Below, one piece after another: positions 1-8,920 of a DNA stretch of 64,000 nucleotides. Positions within the stretch are counted from its first letter, which is position 1. Every line of letters starts with the position of its first letter. A program made the position numbers and the translations under genes. The notes beneath the pieces are model-generated. The model saw nothing but the letters and a program-made list of their open reading frames with translations, had not been told where the DNA came from and ran no database searches. Source of the stretch: Saccharicrinis sp963675435 (GTDB lineage Bacteria; Bacteroidota; Bacteroidia; Bacteroidales; Marinilabiliaceae); NCBI GenBank assembly GCA_963675435.1, contig OY776216.1:4898001-4962000 (forward strand), given 5' to 3'.

Positions 1-37
1 ATAAAAGGTAATTTTGTTAGCACTAAAATGATTATTA

Positions 38-1885
38 ATGAATTATAGTTATAAAATATTATTACTTATTATATTCTTTGTTGTAGTTAAAATACCTACA
101 ATAGACGCAAAAAATATAGTTGAAAGAATTGAGCCAGAGAATTGGTGGTCTAATCTTCAATATAAAAATTTACTTATAACATTAAAAGGAGAAAACCTTT
201 CACAATCATTCATAAAAGTAGATTACAACGGAGTTAAATTCAATAACCTCATATTTACCAAAAATCCTAATATAATATTTGTTAGTATTGATATTGAAAA
301 ACATATTCAACCAGGTAGGGTTCCTATTGAAATATACCTAAAAGGAAGACTTCAAGAAATTGTTTATTTTGAGATAAAATCCCATACCAATGATTATAGA
401 TTCGATAAAATTGTTGAATCTGATATTCTTTACCAAATAATAATAGATCGATTTACAAACGGAAACTACGAAAATGATAAAATAAAAGATTATTTGGAGC
501 TACCCAATAATAGCAATCCTTCGGGTATTCATGGTGGTGATATAAAAGGAATCATTAGTCATACAAAGTACTTAAAATCATTAGGCGTTACAGCCATTGA
601 ATTATCCCCTCTTTACGAAAGTAACCAAATATTTAATTCCTATTATCATGATGAAATTACAAACCATTATCAAATAGACCTACGTTTAGGTAGTTTATCA
701 GAAATTCAAAACTTATCAAAATTTTTAAAAGCAGAACAATTAAAATATATCCAATCATTTACTCTTCATAAGGTAAGTAAACGCAATTGGTTATTTAGTA
801 ATGAAAACATTGAAAATGCAACATTTCAAAACACTCAAAACCTTCAAGAACAAAATTTTATATATTCATTACAAACAGATCCCTACTCAAATCAACAGAC
901 TATAAATAAACAATTACAGAATCAATATAGTATAAGCACAAAACTTTTAAACCAAGATATTAAACTCGTTTCTGACTATTTAATTCAAAATACAATATGG
1001 TGGATTGAGCAAACAAAACCAGATGCAATAAAGATTGAAGACTGTCAATTAAATAAACTCGTTTTTTTAAAAAACTTGAGAAAAAAACTAACTGAATTAT
1101 ATCCGGAATTAGGTGTAATCTATGATTACAACTCCGTAAACTCAGATGAACTGGCATTTTGGAAAAGTCAGATTGAAGGCAATAACTCAGATTATATTTA
1201 TGATTATCCTATTGCAAAAACACTAGAAAATGTATTTTCAGAATTTAGAAAACCCAATGAGAGCACTATTGATCTTCATCAGGCATTAGCCAAAGATTTC
1301 AATTACGATAAACCTCAATTCAATATTATATTTATTGACAATAAAAATACCTCAAGAGCATTTACACTAGCTGAGAAAAACATAAAACAAATGAAAATGC
1401 TGGCAACATACCTTTTAACAACCAGAGGTATTCCTTCTCTTCAGTATGGAACTGAATTTTTATTAGATGGGAACATAATAAGAGGAGATGGTATTGCTAA
1501 GAAAAATTTCCCAGGAGGTTGGAAAGAAGATATAATAAACGGATTTGATAACAGTAACATTCCTTACGAACAAAGTGATTTTAATCAATATATTAAACGT
1601 TTAATTAAATATAGATCCGACAACCCAATGTTATTTAGTGGTTACACTCAACATAAAATATACAAAGATGGCATCTATACCGTTTTAAAATCAACAGGGG
1701 AAAATCAAATTGCAATCATTTATAATAACAATACAACTTTACAAAAAGTAAATATTATAGATTGCTTTGCTTCAACCCAAATTTATAGTTCGGCAATTTG
1801 TCCAAATGATCATTATGAATTTAATGATCTTAAAAATATTTTAATAGAACCCAAAACTGCATTAATTTTAGAACTAAAAAAATGA
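38..1885 (+). CDS. GH13-fold (neopullulanase/SusA-like) protein lacking catalytic residues
   Basis: A signal-like hydrophobic N-terminus (residues 6-24) is followed by a beta-sandwich region and a GH13 barrel. Residues 128-215 follow the neopullulanase pattern closely (DRFTNG at 137-142, HGGDIKG at 165-171, LGVTAIELSP at 182-191), and FPGGW near 491 is also typical. The four catalytic regions are degraded. In region I the Asp is Ser240. In region II the G-x-R-x-D motif reads AIKIE (330-334), so the nucleophile Asp is Glu. The region III acid/base Glu near 358-364 is absent. Region IV NHD reads NKN (435-437). The frame is open over 615 residues, so this looks like a maintained non-enzymatic starch- or glycan-binding protein rather than a pseudogene. 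Its stop overlaps the next gene's start (ATGA), implying co-transcription. Fold confidence is high; the lack of activity is inferred from the residues. Confidence 0.85.
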   Translation: MNYSYKILLLIIFFVVVKIPTIDAKNIVERIEPENWWSNLQYKNLLITLKGENLSQSFIKVDYNGVKFNNLIFTKNPNIIFVSIDIEKHIQPGRVPIEIYLKGRLQEIVYFEIKSHTNDYRFDKIVESDILYQIIIDRFTNGNYENDKIKDYLELPNNSNPSGIHGGDIKGIISHTKYLKSLGVTAIELSPLYESNQIFNSYYHDEITNHYQIDLRLGSLSEIQNLSKFLKAEQLKYIQSFTLHKVSKRNWLFSNENIENATFQNTQNLQEQNFIYSLQTDPYSNQQTINKQLQNQYSISTKLLNQDIKLVSDYLIQNTIWWIEQTKPDAIKIEDCQLNKLVFLKNLRKKLTELYPELGVIYDYNSVNSDELAFWKSQIEGNNSDYIYDYPIAKTLENVFSEFRKPNESTIDLHQALAKDFNYDKPQFNIIFIDNKNTSRAFTLAEKNIKQMKMLATYLLTTRGIPSLQYGTEFLLDGNIIRGDGIAKKNFPGGWKEDIINGFDNSNIPYEQSDFNQYIKRLIKYRSDNPMLFSGYTQHKIYKDGIYTVLKSTGENQIAIIYNNNTTLQKVNIIDCFASTQIYSSAICPNDHYEFNDLKNILIEPKTALILELKK

Positions 1886-2532
1886 TCATGAAGAAATTTG
1901 CTGTTATACTTGCAGGTTGTGGAGTATTTGATGGCTCCGAAATACACGAAGCAACTTTAACTCTTTTGGCTATTCAGAAAAAAGGATTAGAATATCAATG
2001 CTTTGCTCCAAATATTGATCAACACCATGTGATTAATCATATTACTGGAGAAGAGATACAACAAACCAGAAATGTATTGGTAGAGTCAGCTCGTATTGCA
2101 CGAGGAAATATTAAAGATATTTCTGAGCTTAAGGTAAGCGATTTTGATGCAGTCATTTTTCCTGGAGGTTTTGGTGTAGCTAAAAATTTAAGTGATTTTG
2201 CATTTAAAGGTGTTGAAAGTAAAGTTTTACCTTCTGTTAGTGAAGTAATACTTACTTTTTGGAAAGCTAAAAAGCCAATTGGAGCACTATGTATTTCACC
2301 TGCTATAATTGCTAAAGTTATTCCAAATGCTACTCTAACCATTGGTAGTGATGTCAGAACCAAAGAAGCACTTGAGAAGATGGGAGCAAAACACAAGGAG
2401 ACAACTCATGGTGAAGTTATAACCGATACAGAGAATAAAATAGTTACTACTCCTTGTTATATGCTAGATGCAACAATTGTTCAAATAGAAGAGGGTGCTA
2501 ATAATCTTGTTAATCAGATACTCTTGTTATAA
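1882..2532 (+). CDS. elbB: ElbB-type glyoxalase, DJ-1/PfpI superfamily
   Basis: A 216-residue class I glutamine-amidotransferase-like protein. The N-terminus AGCGVFDGSEIHE (11-23) is the ElbB signature. The nucleophile elbow is ALCISP with Cys137, and the FPGGFG loop is at 93-98. Family members are cytosolic and have been called isoprenoid biosynthesis protein with amidotransferase-like domain; the E. coli homologue has glyoxalase activity, but the physiological substrate is unclear. The start overlaps the stop of the GH13-like gene by four bases; a second ATG two codons downstream (1888) is equally plausible. A strong terminator follows directly, so this is the last gene of the unit. Length matches the family. 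Confidence 0.93.
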   Translation: MIMKKFAVILAGCGVFDGSEIHEATLTLLAIQKKGLEYQCFAPNIDQHHVINHITGEEIQQTRNVLVESARIARGNIKDISELKVSDFDAVIFPGGFGVAKNLSDFAFKGVESKVLPSVSEVILTFWKAKKPIGALCISPAIIAKVIPNATLTIGSDVRTKEALEKMGAKHKETTHGEVITDTENKIVTTPCYMLDATIVQIEEGANNLVNQILLL

Positions 2533-2536
2533 AATA

Positions 2537-2574
2537 AAAAAGCGAGATTTCATTCTTATAAAATCTTGCTTTTT
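2537..2574 (+). terminator. Rho-independent terminator after elbB
   Basis: A 14-bp stem (2537-2550 with 2561-2574, one wobble pair) has a 10-nt loop and AT-rich flanks including a T run. It lies 4 bp after the elbB stop. Confidence 0.85.
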
Positions 2575-2590
2575 ATAATCTTTTTTATCT

Positions 2591-2710
2591 TTAAAAAAAG
2601 ATTAATAATAGAACAACAGAAACAAATAAGAGTTGAAATGCTAAAATTGCATTGGGCACATCTAATCTAAATAATTGTCTTAACAAAGTTGTTTGTTTGG
2701 TAATTTTCAT
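2591..2710 (-). CDS. Possible 39-residue membrane microprotein
   Basis: The minus strand reads an ATG at 2710 through 39 codons to TAA. The peptide has a basic N-terminus (MKITKQTTLLRQLFRLD) and a hydrophobic C-terminal half (residues 18-39, rich in L, V, I, F) that could form a single membrane helix. It lies alone in the gap between elbB and the LytTR regulator, antisense to nothing. The amphipathic-then-hydrophobic layout with a clean stop is what supports coding; no promoter or ribosome site could be identified, and chance ORFs this short are common in AT-rich DNA. Confidence 0.35.
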   Translation of the reverse strand: MKITKQTTLLRQLFRLDVPNAILAFQLLFVSVVLLLIFF

Positions 2711-2962
2711 TTTTAATTAATTGGGTTGGCATTTTTTAATTTAATGCATTATAAAATACTTAAAATGGATTTACAGTGTACAAAGATCCATATTTTTTAC
2801 CATTTTATAAACTAAATTCAAACCCATTTAATGAATTATGTGATTTTATAAATAAAACACCTCACTTTTTAAATGAAATAGTTTTATAGTGGAAATTTTG
2901 GATAATTTGTTTAAATTCACACTTCGTATTAGTGATAAATTTCATTATTAGAGTTCTGTGAC

Positions 2963-3703
2963 ATGCTCAAATCAATTATTATTGACGACGAAGAATCTGC
3001 TCGTCAAAGTATTAAGAAAATACTTGAAATATATTTAAGTGACGTTATCGAGGTTATTGATACAGCGGATAACCTTATGGAGGGGATTGGTTTAATACGG
3101 AAGCATAATCCCGATGTTATTTTTCTTGACATTTCAATGCCTCATGAAAACGGTCTTGAACTTTTTAATTACTTCTCAACCATTTCTTTTGATGTAATTT
3201 TTATAACTGCACATCAGCATTATGCCATTGATGCTGTAGGCCTAGGCGCTTCCGGTTATTTATTAAAACCTATTAAACCAAAGGAAATTATCGATCTTGT
3301 TTTAAAAATAAACATCAAACAAAAAAGTATTAAAACATACAGATCTGAAGATCAGTGGATATACAACAATCACAAACTACTTGTAAATCACCAAAAAGGT
3401 GTTCATATTATTCCTTACAACAAAATTATTGCGATAGAAGCTGACGGTAACTATTGTAAAATTTATAGAGAAGGTGATGACCCATTATACGTTTCTAGAA
3501 CAATAGGAAGTATTGAAGACAATATACCTAAAAAGCATTTTTTTAGAACTCACAGATCTTGTATTGCGAACTTAAATTATATCTCACAAATTGATAAAGA
3601 GAAAAATATCATTCATCTTGAAGGATTAAAAATTCCTTTGGCTTCAGCTAACTTTAAAAATTTGATTGAAGAGTTATCCAGATTAACTAACACTACATCT
3701 TAA
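2963..3703 (+). CDS. LytTR-family response regulator
   Basis: A 246-residue cytosolic two-component regulator. The receiver domain (2-118) is complete: acidic pair Asp8/Asp9, phosphoacceptor Asp56 in IFLDISMP, Thr82 and Lys102. The C-terminal LytTR DNA-binding domain (about 135-240) contains the IIAIEADGNYCKIY segment and the FFRTHRSCIANL motif typical of the family. No histidine kinase is adjacent, so it is an orphan here; LytTR regulators in this phylum usually pair with 5TM or 7TM LytS-like kinases encoded elsewhere. The 3' end converges on the DUF4294 gene with one base between the stops. Target promoters cannot be predicted. Confidence 0.93.
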   Translation: MLKSIIIDDEESARQSIKKILEIYLSDVIEVIDTADNLMEGIGLIRKHNPDVIFLDISMPHENGLELFNYFSTISFDVIFITAHQHYAIDAVGLGASGYLLKPIKPKEIIDLVLKINIKQKSIKTYRSEDQWIYNNHKLLVNHQKGVHIIPYNKIIAIEADGNYCKIYREGDDPLYVSRTIGSIEDNIPKKHFFRTHRSCIANLNYISQIDKEKNIIHLEGLKIPLASANFKNLIEELSRLTNTTS

Positions 3704-3704
3704 A

Positions 3705-4310
3705 TCATAGCATTCCGTTATCAATCATTATCACAATATGCTCAATCATTGCATCATCACCTTCTGAATCAAATTCTGATTTTAGATTTGACCCAAATAT
3801 TCGAGCGACAGATTGCCACATAAAAGCTGAAAATCCTCCTTTTAAATCCTTAATCAAATCATAACTGGTATCTCCGGTTTCTCTGTCTATTAGCTTAATC
3901 AGCATTCTTCCTTGAGAAAAGGTTAGCTTACGTAAAGGTTTTTCAAATTCTTCAAACAAATCTTTTTCAGCTTTCTTTAAATATAGCTTTTTAGCTGTCT
4001 CATTAGGTAAAGTGTCTATAACATGAGCTATTAAATCTAGACGATATTTGGCTAATCGCGCATAAGGCAAAGTTTTTTTTACATTTACAACTAACCTGCT
4101 ATACCTTTTATGTTGCCTCTTACTTTTAAATTTCCAGGGAGGACAAATAGTTACTTCACCAATATAAACATGAGGAAGCGTATCACCTTCAATAACTCGG
4201 CTTTTTAAATAATTGTATTTATTAATATAGGTAGTATCCTCCTGTGCCGACATCTCTGTAAAGAAAGTCAGTAACAAAAGACAAAGGATATTCCCATATA
4301 AAAATTTCAT
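3705..4310 (-). CDS. DUF4294 family protein, exported
   Basis: A 201-residue protein with a signal peptide (about 1-22, ending SAQ). The body matches the Bacteroidota-specific DUF4294 family, which has no assigned function: a conserved IGEVTICPPWKFKSKRQHKRY segment near the start of the mature protein and a basic, helical middle with a conserved LTFSQGRMLIKLIDRETG region. The C-terminus is acidic. It is probably periplasmic. It is a single-gene unit convergent with the LytTR regulator. Confidence 0.8.
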   Translation of the reverse strand: MKFLYGNILCLLLLTFFTEMSAQEDTTYINKYNYLKSRVIEGDTLPHVYIGEVTICPPWKFKSKRQHKRYSRLVVNVKKTLPYARLAKYRLDLIAHVIDTLPNETAKKLYLKKAEKDLFEEFEKPLRKLTFSQGRMLIKLIDRETGDTSYDLIKDLKGGFSAFMWQSVARIFGSNLKSEFDSEGDDAMIEHIVIMIDNGML

Positions 4311-4373
4311 AATGCAATAATATTTATCTTATAAAAATACGACATCTTACAGCTTTTGTTTACTCTATTAACA

Positions 4374-4403
4374 AAAAAACCGACTCATGTGAATCGGTTT
4401 TTT
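4374..4403 (-). terminator. Terminator downstream of ychF
   Basis: A 10-bp perfect stem (4374-4383 with 4394-4403; arm AAAAAACCGA) with a 10-nt loop. The A/T ends let it work in both directions; it sits 25 bp past the ychF stop and upstream of the DUF4294 gene. Confidence 0.8.
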
Positions 4404-4427
4404 AAATTTATATCTTAATCAATATTT

Positions 4428-5528
4428 TTAAACATTGAATCTAAAATGCATAATATCACCATCTTGAACAATATATTCTTTACCTTCAATACTCATTTTT
4501 CCAGCTTCTTTACATGCTAGTTCAGACTTATAGTTAACGAAATCTTCATATTTAATTACTTCAGCTCTAATAAATCCCTTTTCAAAATCTGTATGAATAA
4601 CTCCTGCTGCCTGAGGAGCAACCGCTCCTTTAGGATAGGTCCATGCTCTTACTTCTTTTACTCCTGCTGTAAAATAGGTTTCTAAATCTAACAACTTATA
4701 TGCTGAACGAATTAGTTTAGAAACTCCAGATTCAGTTAAACCTATATCTTCCAAAAACATTTGTCTTTCTTCAAAAGTATCCAACTCTGCAATGTCAGCT
4801 TCAGTTTGAGCAGCAATAACCAAAACTTCAGCATTTTCATCAGAAACAGCATTTTTTACAGCTTCTACATGATGATTTCCATCAATTACTGCGGTTTCAT
4901 CAACATTGCAAACATATAGTACCGGCTTGTTTGTAAGCAAATATAAATCTTTAGCAACTTTTTCCTGAGCTTCTGTCAACTCAACAGTTCTTGCAGACTT
5001 TCCTTCTTCTAAAGTTTCCTTATATAAATGCAAAACTTCAACCAGTCTTTTTAAATCTTGATCTTTTGAAGCCTTAGCAGCTTTTTCTGATTTCTGTAAG
5101 CGATTATCAACTGTCTCCAAATCTTTCATTTGAAGCTCCATATCAATAACTTCCTTATCTCTCACCGGATCCACTGAACCATCCACGTGAGTTACATTAT
5201 CGTTGTCAAAACAACGTAATACATGTATTATGGCATCTGTTTCTCTAATATTAGATAAGAATTTGTTGCCTAATCCTTCACCTTTACTTGCTCCCTTTAC
5301 CAAACCTGCAATATCAACAATTTCTACAGTAGCAGGCAACACTCTTTCCGGATTAACTAATTCTTCTAATTTAATTAATCGTTCATCAGGTACAGTAATT
5401 ACACCTACATTTGGTTCTATTGTACAAAAAGGGAAGTTAGCAGATTGTGCTTTTGCGTTTGATAAACAATTAAATAAGGTTGATTTTCCTACATTAGGTA
5501 AACCAACAATTCCACATTGTAATGCCAT
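4428..5528 (-). CDS. ychF: Redox-regulated ATPase YchF (OLA1 family)
   Basis: 366 residues, full length for YchF. The G1 P-loop GLPNVGKST is at 9-17, switch/G3 DIAGLVKGA at 72-80, and the G4 position reads NVDE (208-211) instead of NKxD. That change is the family hallmark that shifts specificity from GTP to ATP. A helical coiled insert (about 125-200) and a C-terminal TGS domain (about 280-366) follow. YchF is a universally conserved ribosome-associated P-loop protein linked to translation initiation and oxidative stress. It is a monocistronic unit with its own terminator. Confidence 0.96.
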   Translation of the reverse strand: MALQCGIVGLPNVGKSTLFNCLSNAKAQSANFPFCTIEPNVGVITVPDERLIKLEELVNPERVLPATVEIVDIAGLVKGASKGEGLGNKFLSNIRETDAIIHVLRCFDNDNVTHVDGSVDPVRDKEVIDMELQMKDLETVDNRLQKSEKAAKASKDQDLKRLVEVLHLYKETLEEGKSARTVELTEAQEKVAKDLYLLTNKPVLYVCNVDETAVIDGNHHVEAVKNAVSDENAEVLVIAAQTEADIAELDTFEERQMFLEDIGLTESGVSKLIRSAYKLLDLETYFTAGVKEVRAWTYPKGAVAPQAAGVIHTDFEKGFIRAEVIKYEDFVNYKSELACKEAGKMSIEGKEYIVQDGDIMHFRFNV

Positions 5529-5782
5529 TTTATATTTATTTCAGTATCACTATATTATCAAAAAGTTGTGCAAAAGTACATCAAATTTTCGGGTTCCGAA
5601 AAAAATAAAAACTTTTTAATTCTTATATTAAGCTTATACAATCCATTCTTAAAATCATTATATCAGTCATTTAAAAACAAAACAATAAAAACAAATTGAT
5701 ATACTTCATTACATCTTTAAACCTTTTTAAGGTTTTCGCGTCAAAGGATTTGTATTACATAAGCGCTTGATAAATTGAATTA

Positions 5783-6352
5783 ATGACAAGTCAGGAATAT
5801 ACAGACATTGAATTAGTTGAACTATTTAAGGATCAAAGTCAAAAACAAATAGCTTTTAAGATTCTGATAAGTAAGTACAAAGAAAGATTGTACTGGCATA
5901 TCAGAAAAATTGTTATATCCCATGATGACGCTGATGATGTTCTTCAAAATACATTTCTAAAAATATGGCAAAATATTGATTCTTTTCAAGGAAAATCAGC
6001 ACTATACACCTGGCTTTATCGCATTGCTACAAATGAGGCACTAACCCTATTGAAGAAAAAACGGAAAACTATACAATTTTCAATCGATGAAGAAAACTGT
6101 AAATACGAAACGCAATTAGTTAATGATCCCTATTTTGATGGAAATGAAATTCAAATACAATTACAAAAGGCCATTAATACACTACCAGAAAAACAAAGAA
6201 TCATATTTAATCTGAAATATTTTGAAGAATTAAAATATGATGAAATATCTGAAATTTTAGAAACTTCAGTTGGATCTCTAAAAGCGTCCTTTCATCATGC
6301 TGCAAAAAAAATAGAAGCTTATTTAAAAAACAACTTAGTTGAGAAAAGTTAA
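5783..6352 (+). CDS. ECF-type RNA polymerase sigma factor
   Basis: A 189-residue sigma-70 family factor. Region 2 (about 22-90) contains the DDADDVLQNTFLKIWQNID helix and the TWLYRIATNEAL segment. Region 4 (about 128-180) carries LPEKQRIIFNLKYFEELKYDEISEIL. The N-terminus starts directly with the ELVELF helix, so the chosen ATG fits. It heads a three-gene unit with a one-TM protein (6481) and an exported helical protein (6925). This is a common Bacteroidota arrangement in which the partners restrain or tune the sigma factor. The inducing signal is not evident. Confidence 0.92.
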   Translation: MTSQEYTDIELVELFKDQSQKQIAFKILISKYKERLYWHIRKIVISHDDADDVLQNTFLKIWQNIDSFQGKSALYTWLYRIATNEALTLLKKKRKTIQFSIDEENCKYETQLVNDPYFDGNEIQIQLQKAINTLPEKQRIIFNLKYFEELKYDEISEILETSVGSLKASFHHAAKKIEAYLKNNLVEKS

Positions 6353-6480
6353 CTTTGATTTTAAATGAATTTTTAATCAGCAATTAAACCTTTTGATAAT
6401 AATAATATCAAAGAAATAAATGGGAGTTAGGAAGATACACCATGTGTAGTATCATATATCTGACAAAAACAAACACTGAA

Positions 6481-6912
6481 ATGAATGAAGAGTTTAAAAT
6501 ATTAAACGGAATAAAAGAACAAAATAAGAATAATACTGGCTTTAATGTCCCGCATGATTATTTTGAATCTTTTGATAATAAAATGATGGACATTATCAAT
6601 GCAGAGGAACAATCTATTGCTAAAAAGATAGTGTTGGTATTAAAACCATGGCTTTCAATGGCAGCTATATTTACAGTTATTGCTATAGTTTACTATAACA
6701 CACCATATTTTAAAACACACAACACTGTTGCAGACGCTTCAATTTCAAATGAAATAACTCTTGATTTTTTATCCTCAGACTTTGATGAACTTGAATTAAT
6801 TGATATTATAACCGACGATAATAACATTGCTATTTTTGAAAACATAAATACCGATCCTGCTTTATTGGAAGGAATTACTTATGATGATATTGAAGGGTTA
6901 ATAATCTTTTAA
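6481..6912 (+). CDS. Single-TM protein of ECF operon, probable anti-sigma partner
   Basis: 143 residues from the ATG at 6481. An upstream in-frame ATG at 6442 adds 13 residues (MCSIIYLTKTNTE) that do not look like the family start, whereas MNEEFKILNGIKE does. A short cytosolic part contains the NVPHDYFESFDNKM motif (22-35), common in membrane proteins downstream of ECF sigma genes in this phylum. One membrane helix (about 57-73) is followed by an acidic periplasmic tail. There is no zinc anti-sigma HxxxCxxC motif. The anti-sigma role is inferred from position and topology. Confidence 0.65.
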   Translation: MNEEFKILNGIKEQNKNNTGFNVPHDYFESFDNKMMDIINAEEQSIAKKIVLVLKPWLSMAAIFTVIAIVYYNTPYFKTHNTVADASISNEITLDFLSSDFDELELIDIITDDNNIAIFENINTDPALLEGITYDDIEGLIIF

Positions 6913-6924
6913 AACAGAAGAAGA

Positions 6925-7401
6925 ATGAATAGGATTATTTTTTTCATACTATTTATAACTATTAGCATAAGTGCAATAGGCCAACAGTTTACAAAAAAAG
7001 AAAAAATTGAACGCCTTAAAGCACAAAAAATAGCATTCATTACTGACAAATTAGATTTATCAACTAATGAGGCCCAAAGTTTTTGGCCCATTTACAATGA
7101 TTTTTTTCGTAAGAAAGAAATGCTTGCAATAGAAAAAAAGAAGCTAACACATAAACTACGTCAAAATTGGGAGGAATATTCTAATGAAAGAAAAACAGAA
7201 TTAGCGGATAGTCTTATTTTATTCCGATTAAACGAAGCTAAACTAGAACAAAATTATCATGAAAAATTTAAGCATATTTTGAGCATTGATAAGGTAATAA
7301 AACTATATAATGCCGAAACACAATTCAAAAACTACTTACTTAAACAAATTAGAAGTCAGAATACGATTAATAATACAAACAAACCTGCCAAAAGAAAATA
7401 A
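6925..7401 (+). CDS. Exported helical protein of ECF operon (sensor-like)
   Basis: 158 residues with a clear signal peptide (1-20, ending SAIGQ). The mature protein is almost entirely charged helix and contains KIAFITDKLDLSTNEAQSFW and a conserved WPIYNDFFRKK segment. This pattern recurs in small periplasmic proteins that follow ECF sigma and anti-sigma genes in Bacteroidota and recalls the Spy/CpxP-like LTxxQ fold. It starts 13 bp after the previous gene and ends in a basic NTNKPAKRK tail. It probably acts as a periplasmic sensor or chaperone for the sigma system; this is inference. Confidence 0.7.
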   Translation: MNRIIFFILFITISISAIGQQFTKKEKIERLKAQKIAFITDKLDLSTNEAQSFWPIYNDFFRKKEMLAIEKKKLTHKLRQNWEEYSNERKTELADSLILFRLNEAKLEQNYHEKFKHILSIDKVIKLYNAETQFKNYLLKQIRSQNTINNTNKPAKRK

Positions 7402-7402
7402 A

Positions 7403-7428
7403 AAAAGCAGGAATCAAGTCCTGCTTTT
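7403..7428. terminator. Bidirectional terminator between ECF operon and hisS
   Basis: A perfect 10-bp stem (AAAAGCAGGA, 7403-7412 with 7419-7428) with a 6-nt loop lies between the convergent ECF operon and hisS and has A/T tracts on both sides. Confidence 0.88.
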
Positions 7429-7453
7429 ACTATAACCTGTTTATTTACAAGTG

Positions 7454-8815
7454 TTATTTTATTATTTTAATTGCTTCTTCAATAGTAACTAATTGTTGAT
7501 CTCCAGTAGTCATATTTTTCAAAGTAATTTTACTTTCATTCATTTCATCTTCTCCTGCCATAGCTACAAATGCAATTTCTTTTTTATTTGCATAATTCAT
7601 TTGCTTTTTCATTTTTGCAGCATCAGGATATAGTTCTGCTTTAATTCCGGCAGCTCTTACTTTTTGTAAGAACTTTAATGAATACAAAGCTTCTTTTTCT
7701 CCAAAATTAATAAACAATAACTGCGTAGATACAATTGACTCCTTTGGATATAAATCTAAGGTATTAATAACATCATAAATACGATCTGCACCAAAAGAAA
7801 TACCAACACCTGACACATCTTTTAATCCAAAAATACCTGTTAAATCATCATATCTGCCACCACCGGTAATACTCCCAATTTGAACATCCAATGCCTTTAC
7901 TTCAAAAATGGCACCAGTATAATAGTTTAAACCTCGAGCTAATGTTAAATCCAATTCAACCTCTGTTGAAACTTCTAAAGTTGTCAAATATTCAAATACT
8001 TTTTCAACTTCATCAACTCCTTTTAGGCCGGTTTCTGAATCAGCAAGAACAGTTTTTAATATCTGAATTTTTTCTTCATTCTTTCCTTCCAGCTTAATAA
8101 TTGGTTGTAGTTTTTCAATCGCATCCTCAGATAAGTTCTTTTGTCTTAACTCTTCGTTTACTTTATCTAAACCAATTTTATCAAGCTTATCAATAGCTAC
8201 GGTGATATCAACTATTTTGTCAGCCTCGCCTATAATTTCAGCAATTCCTGTTAAAATTTTACGATTATTAAGCTTAACTACTACATTAATATTTAAACTC
8301 TTGTAAACATCATCAACAATCTGAATTAGCTCAACTTCATTCATTAACGAGTTTGATCCAACCACATCCACATCGCATTGATAAAATTCTCTATATCTTC
8401 CTTTTTGCGGCCTATCTGCACGCCAAACCGGTTGTATTTGATATCTCTTAAATGGAAATGTAATATCATTTTGGTGTTGAACCACAAAACGAGCAAATGG
8501 AACAGTTAAATCATACCTAAGTCCTTTTTCAGAAATCTGAGTAGTGGTTTTTATTGAATTTTTTTCTGTTAAAACCTGGTCATTAACTTTAGATAAGAAA
8601 TCGCCAGAATTTAAAATTTTAAACAACAATTTATCTCCCTCTTCTCCATATTTACCCATCAATGTAGATAGGTTTTCCATTGCTGGAGTTTCTATAGGCT
8701 GATATCCGTACTTTAAGAATACAGATTTTATGGTATCAAAAATAAAATTACGCTTCGCCATTTCAATCGGCGAAAAATCTCTGGTTCCTTTTGGAATAGC
8801 CGGTTTTTGAGCCAT
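7454..8815 (-). CDS. hisS: Histidyl-tRNA synthetase
   Basis: A 453-residue class II aminoacyl-tRNA synthetase. Motif 2 RADRPQKGRYREFYQCDVD, the histidine-specific GLNYYTGAIFEV segment and GGGRYDDL are all present. The N-terminus AIPKGTRDFSP is typical, and a C-terminal anticodon-binding domain occupies about 360-453. It charges tRNA-His in the cytosol. It forms a single-gene unit ending at the shared terminator; length and motifs show no anomaly. Confidence 0.97.
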   Translation of the reverse strand: MAQKPAIPKGTRDFSPIEMAKRNFIFDTIKSVFLKYGYQPIETPAMENLSTLMGKYGEEGDKLLFKILNSGDFLSKVNDQVLTEKNSIKTTTQISEKGLRYDLTVPFARFVVQHQNDITFPFKRYQIQPVWRADRPQKGRYREFYQCDVDVVGSNSLMNEVELIQIVDDVYKSLNINVVVKLNNRKILTGIAEIIGEADKIVDITVAIDKLDKIGLDKVNEELRQKNLSEDAIEKLQPIIKLEGKNEEKIQILKTVLADSETGLKGVDEVEKVFEYLTTLEVSTEVELDLTLARGLNYYTGAIFEVKALDVQIGSITGGGRYDDLTGIFGLKDVSGVGISFGADRIYDVINTLDLYPKESIVSTQLLFINFGEKEALYSLKFLQKVRAAGIKAELYPDAAKMKKQMNYANKKEIAFVAMAGEDEMNESKITLKNMTTGDQQLVTIEEAIKIIK

Positions 8816-8920
8816 TATGCTACTATTTTTTGTTATTGAAGCGCAAAGTTATTTAATTTATTTAAACATGCATTAAAATTTAATCATCGTAATCATTAAT
8901 TCTATGCAGAATAACAAGAA

